DNA of 47,993 nucleotides. Source: an uncultured Draconibacterium sp. (GTDB lineage Bacteria; Bacteroidota; Bacteroidia; Bacteroidales; Prolixibacteraceae). A program made the position numbers and the translations under genes. Below, piece after piece: positions 43,029 to 47,993 of this stretch. The DNA lies in assembly GCF_913060805.1 (NCBI RefSeq), contig NZ_CAJXTC010000038.1, positions 1 through 47,993 on the forward strand. The letters are read 5' to 3'. The notes beneath the pieces were generated by a model. It had not been told where the DNA came from and made no database searches. It saw only the letters and a program-made list of their open reading frames with translations. How positions within the stretch are numbered: position 1 is the first letter of the stretch; every line of letters starts with the position of its first letter.

Positions 43029-44906
43029 TTAAAGAGGATTCGTTTGTGGTAAAACAATACCAATATCGTTTACCAGTTTCTGAAATTCGGGATAATTATG
43101 CAGCGGATAATAAAGCGGGTATGACAATACAAAAGGCAGGTCTTCATTCCGAACCTCGTAGGCAACTTTCAAATAATCAATAGTCCCCTGAGGATCGTCA
43201 ACCATCATAAATAAACCAGATACCACGGCCTGGTTACAACAGTATTTATCTTGTCCCTTTAATGCCCCATCCATATAAAATTTTACACAGTCTTCAAACG
43301 AAGCACCTGTTCTATAATACTCGGCTACAGCTTTATTCCGCATCAGATCCTGCAGTTCGGTCCAAATTTCAATGGTTTTGTCCAATGCTCCCTGTTGCAG
43401 ATATACATAGCCCAAACCGTGCATGGCAAAACCAAAAGTTGGAAATAATTCAATCACCTCGCGATAAGAATCAACCGCCTTTTCGTACTCTCCTACAATG
43501 TAATAGCGTTCGGCCAAAAAACTTAGCGTTCGTGGATTCAACGGGTCTAACGACTTTGCGGTTAACGCCTCGCTAATTGCATTATTATAGTCGCCCTTTA
43601 CCGTATAATAGTTCGACAGAACCAAATGAGCATCCGAATTACTGGGTTGCTGTTCCAGTGCCTTTTCAGCAAGTTTTTTCATTTGCTCCCAATCCCAGTC
43701 GAGTTTACCAACGAGGTTGGCTTTTGTTGTGTAGGCATCAGCAAGCGTGTTATCCAGCTCCAAAGCTTTGTCGACTGCAGCCCTTGCGTTTGAGCGATAA
43801 ACCTGTTCTTCTGCATGGTCATAAACCAAGCGGTCGAGCGCCATATAACATTCGGCCAGGGTTAAATAGGCCGGCGCAAAATCGGGGTCGATCGCAACAG
43901 ATGACGAAAGGTATTCAACGGCATCCTTCATTTTATCTTTCCTGATATCCTGTGTTAACCACAACATTCTGCCTTTCTGGTACAATTCATGGGCTTCTCC
44001 ATTTACCTCAGGCAATTCCTGCGGCTGTGCTGGTTGGGTCGCATTCAAGATTTCAGTTGCAATATTATAACTCAGGTCGCTAACCACCTGCAATATCTTT
44101 GTCGATCGCTGATAATATTGATTAGCCCAAATGTGTTCTTCCTCCGGAAAAGGATTTATCAGCTGCACATTCACGAGCATACTGTCGTCTTCGGTTAACA
44201 CACTGCCTTCCAGCAACAGATCTGCCCCGAGGTATTCTGCGATCTCAGAATATATTCGTACCGAGTCGCGAAAGATCATTGCCGATCCCCTAGAAGTTAC
44301 CCGAAATCCTTTCATTTTCGAAAGTTCTGTAATCAGGTTATCGGTTAATCCCAAAGCCAGATGCGAACGGTTATTCATTTCCGACAGATCTAAAAAAGGC
44401 AACACGGCTATCGCTATTTCTTCGGGTTCAGATTGTGCAGGTTTTGCCATCTTCGATCCCCAGTAACCAAATCCTACCGTTACAATTATGAATACCAAAA
44501 ACATTCCCACCACCTTCATTCGGTTATTTGGTTTTGGAGGTGCTTCCGTTTCAATCGCTGAAACTGCTTCCTCCCCCGCTTGCTTTTTATAATCACCCGG
44601 TGTACATCCGTATTTATCGTGAAAACATTTATTAAAATACGACGGACTGCTAAATCCAACCTTATAGGCAATTTCGGAGGCGGTGTGATCGTCTTTTTCG
44701 ATTAAAGCGATAGATTCTTCCAAACGAATATCGCGAATAAACTGGTTGGCAGATTTTCCGGTAACTGATTTTATTTTGCGTAGAAATTGTGAACGGCTCA
44801 ATCCCATTTCGGCGGCCAATTCACTAACACCGAATTTATCATTCTCCAGGTTGTCGAGGATTGATTGTTTGGCTTTATTAATGAAAAGCTCAGGCATAAG
44901 GCTCAA
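43029..44906 (-). CDS. Membrane-anchored AraC-type regulator with TolB-N-like and TPR domains
   Basis: A 625-residue one-piece sensor-regulator. Residues 1-110 form an AraC helix-turn-helix pair (VSELAAEMGLSRSQFLRKI and ASEIAYKVGFSSPSYFNKCF). One transmembrane helix follows at about 131-149. Residues 161-295 resemble the TolB-N/FlgO-like domain seen in CadC-type and adenylate-cyclase-like regulators (AIAVLPFLDLS, LGADLLLEGSVL, HIWANQY). From about 300 to 600 there are tetratricopeptide repeats. The N-terminus should be cytoplasmic and bind DNA, with the TPRs outside the membrane sensing a protein or cell-envelope cue. Two or three exported-protein genes lie downstream and may be targets. Confidence 0.88.
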   Translation of the reverse strand: MSLMPELFINKAKQSILDNLENDKFGVSELAAEMGLSRSQFLRKIKSVTGKSANQFIRDIRLEESIALIEKDDHTASEIAYKVGFSSPSYFNKCFHDKYGCTPGDYKKQAGEEAVSAIETEAPPKPNNRMKVVGMFLVFIIVTVGFGYWGSKMAKPAQSEPEEIAIAVLPFLDLSEMNNRSHLALGLTDNLITELSKMKGFRVTSRGSAMIFRDSVRIYSEIAEYLGADLLLEGSVLTEDDSMLVNVQLINPFPEEEHIWANQYYQRSTKILQVVSDLSYNIATEILNATQPAQPQELPEVNGEAHELYQKGRMLWLTQDIRKDKMKDAVEYLSSSVAIDPDFAPAYLTLAECYMALDRLVYDHAEEQVYRSNARAAVDKALELDNTLADAYTTKANLVGKLDWDWEQMKKLAEKALEQQPSNSDAHLVLSNYYTVKGDYNNAISEALTAKSLDPLNPRTLSFLAERYYIVGEYEKAVDSYREVIELFPTFGFAMHGLGYVYLQQGALDKTIEIWTELQDLMRNKAVAEYYRTGASFEDCVKFYMDGALKGQDKYCCNQAVVSGLFMMVDDPQGTIDYLKVAYEVRNEDLPFVLSYPLYYPLHNYPEFQKLVNDIGIVLPQTNPL

Positions 44907-45062
44907 TTCATTTTGGTTTTCGAACGTATCACAATCACTTAAATATACGATTTTTACAACACATTGAAAAACAATTACCTAACTCGCCATTATGACATTT
45001 ATCAATTTCGAACGTATGTAATTTAATCGCAAAAAGGGAGTACGATATTATTTGACTATGAG

Positions 45063-46481
45063 TCAATGCATTCTTTTTAGGGTGTAGTCTCCATAAGAAT
45101 CTTCGATACCCAAAAGTTTAACATGCATTTCATCATCCTGAATAGTACCTTTAACTTCCAGAATTTTACCCGACTTTGTTTGAAATGTAAAACAGAACTT
45201 ATTACCCGTCATTCTTAGGTTATCAACCTCGTAATGTTCATCTTTGGCATCCTGCGCAATGGAGGCTGTAACAGCATTCCCTTTCACCTGAAATTTAATG
45301 GAGAAATCAATCTCATCTTCCGCCCCTGTTTGTACACTTTTCCACGTTCCCAGAAAGAAGTGGCTTGCGTTATTGGCATACGAATCAGTATGATCAACAA
45401 TTCGCTCGGTAAACTCATTGCCGGTTAATCCACCATGCGTATAAAAATCTTCGGGAAGAACGGGCAACAACTCAAACCTGATAAAATTCTGTATAATTTT
45501 TTTGGTGTAGGATTCAAACGACGACAGCACATTGCCTTTCAAACTAGTGGCAATATTCAATACCTGCGCCGGTTCGCTGTTACTAAAATCAATCTCATCC
45601 ATTGCCAGCGACTTTCTTCCGGGATTCATACGGGTACGAAAATGAACCGTACGATTAGCCACATCGAAGAGGATAGACCATTCAGGATCGTCGAAAACAC
45701 GCAAGGTTTTCAGCATGTAAAAACCATAATCAACGGGGTCGTCATCTTTTTTAAAGTTATCGATCATAACAGCCGTACGCACAAAACGGGGTACATTCGG
45801 GTCCTCAACATTGGGTTGGTACTCGCCACCAAATCCACGGAAATATTTCAGCAACTCCAGCTCACGATCATACGGAGCATTAAAAAGCGCCGGAACCGGC
45901 ATTTCATCTCCCGAGTGTACAACTACTTCGCCATTTATAAAGGCAATTGCGGCAGTGTTCCCATCGGCATCACCTACAAAAAAGTGACAGCTCCAGCCAT
46001 CAATCTGAAATTCCGAGGCGCTTTGAATAGCCTCTTCTGTAGTTGAGAAATTATCGAGAATATACTGCATCCAGTTCATCTGGTTTAGCTTGGGCAAACT
46101 ATCGTTTCTCGGATAATCGGCCTCTTCGTTCATCGCCCAAATGAATAAACCTGCCTCGTTCATTCCTCCATCCGGAAAGTCCTTACCGAAATTGTTGAAG
46201 GTAACCGATCCGTAGCGTGAAATCCAGCTGAGCGACGAGGGATTAAGCTGCGCCAGTGTAATGATTTCGGTCCATGTGCGGCCTGTTTTAAACATTCCGC
46301 GTTTGTTGATAAACACCAGCCCCGGCACACCAATATCGCCTTCGTTGAGGTTGTGCCCGTAAATAAGCGTATTTCCTTTTTGCAGTTTAAAAGTTGAGCT
46401 GGCCAGAGCAGCCTTGTGTAACGTCGGAAATAAAAACAAAGAAGTAACAAACAGTGCAATTATAGTTTGTCGAATTTTCAT
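45063..46481 (-). CDS. Linear amide C-N hydrolase-like Ntn protein (choloylglycine hydrolase superfamily)
   Basis: From the ATG at 46481 it is 472 residues; an ATG four codons upstream (46493) is equally possible. A signal peptide (KIRQTIIALFVTSLFLFPTLHKAALA) is followed by SSTFKLQKGNTLIYGHNLN. This aligns with the start of choloylglycine/penicillin V acylase-type Ntn hydrolases, where the first residue after cleavage is a catalytic Cys. Here that position is Ser (AGC codon). NFGKDFPDGGMNEAGL is the family's N(x)GMNExGL-type motif. A C-terminal beta domain (about 380-472) is extra. It may be a Ser-nucleophile acylase or inactive. A MITE-like repeat lies upstream. Confidence 0.8.
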   Translation of the reverse strand: MKIRQTIIALFVTSLFLFPTLHKAALASSTFKLQKGNTLIYGHNLNEGDIGVPGLVFINKRGMFKTGRTWTEIITLAQLNPSSLSWISRYGSVTFNNFGKDFPDGGMNEAGLFIWAMNEEADYPRNDSLPKLNQMNWMQYILDNFSTTEEAIQSASEFQIDGWSCHFFVGDADGNTAAIAFINGEVVVHSGDEMPVPALFNAPYDRELELLKYFRGFGGEYQPNVEDPNVPRFVRTAVMIDNFKKDDDPVDYGFYMLKTLRVFDDPEWSILFDVANRTVHFRTRMNPGRKSLAMDEIDFSNSEPAQVLNIATSLKGNVLSSFESYTKKIIQNFIRFELLPVLPEDFYTHGGLTGNEFTERIVDHTDSYANNASHFFLGTWKSVQTGAEDEIDFSIKFQVKGNAVTASIAQDAKDEHYEVDNLRMTGNKFCFTFQTKSGKILEVKGTIQDDEMHVKLLGIEDSYGDYTLKRMH

Positions 46482-46493
46482 TTTTTCCGGCAT

Positions 46494-46683
46494 TGAATTA
46501 TTTGTTTTATAAGGCGTAAATCCTTAGGCGGTTACGCTTGTCTTCTTTAACAAATAACGAATGTTGCTTGTTCGACTTTTGTTTTGTGGCTCTGTTGGGA
46601 GTACTCCCAAAGGCTCCCTAACGCATGTTTCTTGCTTTGGGAGTATTCCCAAAAGAAAACAAATGCGCAATTGTTTTTTTCTG
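46494..46683. other. Non-coding stretch with paired GGGAGT palindromes
   Basis: GGGAGTACTCCC (about 46599-46610) and TGGGAGTATTCCCA (about 46639-46652) are two short palindromes 40 bases apart. No gene is supported: all frames here are short and run through repeat DNA. It probably contains the promoter of the Ntn-hydrolase gene. Confidence 0.5.
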
Positions 46684-46870
46684 AGCTTTTTCGTCCGGGG
46701 CAACGTACAAACGCTGATCGGCTTTCTTCGCCGGACGAGTGCATTTACATTCTCTTCTTCCTGGCGCTTCCTGACATTCGTCAGTCGCACCGGGTTATTG
46801 CCTTCGCCCCTTTGGGGCTGTTAACGAAAGCGCTGAAAGTGCTTGTTGGTTATACCGGACGAAAAAAGCT
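46684..46870. repeat. MITE-like element, copy 2 (187 bp)
   Basis: Ends are inverted repeats AGCTTTTTCGTCCGG (46684-46698) and CCGGACGAAAAAAGCT (46855-46870). Internal blocks CTTTCTTCGCCGGACGAG, ATTCTCTTCTTCCTG and TTCGCCCCTTTGGGGCT match the copy at 35196-35524 in the same order and orientation; the right half differs. No coding capacity. Confidence 0.65.
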
Positions 46871-46896
46871 GTCTTTCCTTTTATGGAATTTCAAAC

Positions 46897-46930
46897 AAAA
46901 AGCCACCTCCCGTTAACCGGAAAGTGGCTT
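46897..46930 (-). terminator. Intrinsic terminator of the acyl-CoA dehydrogenase gene
   Basis: On the minus strand AAGCCAC...GTGGCTT arms with an inner TTCCG/CGGGA stem are followed by TTTTTG. It lies 44 bases after the stop codon. Confidence 0.85.
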
Positions 46931-46973
46931 AATTATTTCTTGCTAAAAGCTAATAGCTCGTGGCTCGTAACTT

Positions 46974-47993
46974 TTATTGCAACTCAAATTTATAATCGCC
47001 CATGTCGCTTAATTCCGATGCACGGATAAACTCGGCATGTGCTTTAACCTGTGCTTTTGCAAAAGCAACATAGTTTTTGGTCGATTTCAGGAACGAAGCC
47101 TCGCGGTTGGTATCCAGTAACAACAGGTAGCTCATAATAATGTGGCCTGCCATTTCAACCAAACGACGTGCATGGAGATCAACAAACTCGTTGTCGCCAG
47201 CAGAAGTTACTTTCTTAACTGCTTCTTCGTAATCGGCAGTCAAGATGATAAGCGTACGCTTCAGGTATTCCAGTGTTGGCGATACTTTCTCAGCCTCGTA
47301 TGCACGAATCTGGTTCAGATAACCGCCGGTAGTTACACCGCGGATAGCAGCAACAACCTGCAGCTGAGTAGTTCCTTCGTAGATTGAAGTAATACGCGCA
47401 TCGCGGTAGATACGTTCAACCGGGTAGTCTTTCATAAAACCCGAACCACCGTGAATCTGTACCGCATCGTAAGCCAGCTGGTTACTGTATTCGCTCGACA
47501 TACCTTTTACAAGCGGCGTGAAGATATCGGCTAAACGCTGGTATTTTTTCATTTCGTTGCGCTCATCTTTTTCCAGTTTGCGCTCTTCGGCAATGTGCAT
47601 GTAAGTTTTGTACATATCAACAAAACGCGAAGTTTCGTACAACAACGTACGCGACGCATCCAATTTGGCTTTCATCAACGAAAGCATTTCGTAAACTGCA
47701 GGGAATTTGATGATCGCTTTTCCGAACTGCATACGTTCTTTGGCGTATTCCATCGCTTCGCGGTAAGCTGCTTCGCAAACTCCTACCGACTGCGCTGCAA
47801 TACCCAAACGAGCACCGTTCATCAATGCCATTACGTATTTGATCAATCCCATTTTACGCGATCCGACCAATTCGGCAGGAGCATCTTTGAATACCAGCTC
47901 GCAGGTTGGCGAACCGATAATACCCATTTTGTGCTCGATACGACGAACGGTTACACCACCCGATTGTTTGTCGTAAATATACATCGACAAACC
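46974..47993 (-). CDS. Acyl-CoA dehydrogenase, C-terminal part (5' end outside window)
   Basis: A flavoenzyme that oxidises acyl-CoA to enoyl-CoA. The frame stays open to the last base, so the N-terminus is beyond the window; about 339 residues are seen. They begin in the middle beta-domain (EHKMGIIGSPTCELVFKDAPAEL) and continue through the helical C-terminal domain. AMEYAKERMQFGKAI and AYDAVQIHGGSGFMKDYPVERIYRDARITSIYEGTTQLQ are clear; the Glu in YEGTT is the usual catalytic base. About 100 residues follow as an extra helical extension, typical of the longer (about 570-600 residue) Bacteroidota forms. Confidence 0.95.
   Translation of the reverse strand, partial: GLSMYIYDKQSGGVTVRRIEHKMGIIGSPTCELVFKDAPAELVGSRKMGLIKYVMALMNGARLGIAAQSVGVCEAAYREAMEYAKERMQFGKAIIKFPAVYEMLSLMKAKLDASRTLLYETSRFVDMYKTYMHIAEERKLEKDERNEMKKYQRLADIFTPLVKGMSSEYSNQLAYDAVQIHGGSGFMKDYPVERIYRDARITSIYEGTTQLQVVAAIRGVTTGGYLNQIRAYEAEKVSPTLEYLKRTLIILTADYEEAVKKVTSAGDNEFVDLHARRLVEMAGHIIMSYLLLLDTNREASFLKSTKNYVAFAKAQVKAHAEFIRASELSDMGDYKFELQ

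Noticed and set aside
46547-46916. Overlapping frames on both strands near 46.5-46.9 kb
   Set aside because: They run through the MITE-like repeat and short palindromes; translations are artefacts of repeat DNA.

Overview
The window is bacterial chromosome from a member of the Bacteroidota. The evidence is a complete sprA (type IX secretion/gliding translocon), a SusC/SusD pair, many lipoproteins with Bacteroidota-type signal peptides, promoters that fit the TAnnTTTG -7 box, few Shine-Dalgarno sequences, and a tRNA without an encoded CCA. The gene set suits a Marinilabiliales/Prolixibacteraceae-like anaerobe or facultative anaerobe. That finer placement is a guess from gene content, not a measurement.

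Layout. 1-2120: the 3' end of an unrecognised gene, an empty AT-rich stretch, tRNA-Asn (minus strand) and a small exported nickel superoxide dismutase. 2266-5515: M17 aminopeptidase, pdxA and ruvA. 5601-13070: the 7.5-kb sprA gene. 13176-20339: a complete tryptophan operon in the order trpE-G-D-C-F-B-A, preceded by two consecutive Trp-rich leader peptides, each followed by an intrinsic terminator. 20540-21360: a small conserved-looking protein and a GNAT acetyltransferase. 22063-27581: a glycan-uptake style operon of SusC, SusD and a surface lipoprotein. 27653-31827: a small lipoprotein, a GNAT gene broken by a perfect 55-bp tandem duplication, a periplasmic cyclophilin, an S37/S28-type serine peptidase and an EamA permease. 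32421-35080: a thiol-disulfide lipoprotein, a patatin-like lipase and a class I glutamine amidotransferase. 35619-38751: asnB and a three-gene cluster with a NifX-like protein. 38907-46481: a CE7-type esterase, an SDR, three small exported proteins of unknown role, a membrane-bound AraC-type regulator with TPRs, and an Ntn-hydrolase-like protein. 46974-47993: the C-terminal part of an acyl-CoA dehydrogenase that runs off the window.

How the genes work together. The seven trp genes encode the whole route from chorismate to tryptophan. The two leaders in series would let charged tRNA-Trp be sensed twice before RNA polymerase reaches trpE, and TrpE also keeps the LLES feedback motif. This double attenuator is the most interesting element in the window. 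Several trp spacers also carry interspersed palindromic repeats.

The intergenic DNA is rich in structured repeats: REP-like palindromes, two cruciform elements with an outer stem around two hairpins, and two copies of a MITE-like element with CCGGACGAAA-type inverted ends. There is also one candidate small RNA with its own promoter and terminator. I see no CRISPR array, rRNA gene, transposase or integrase.
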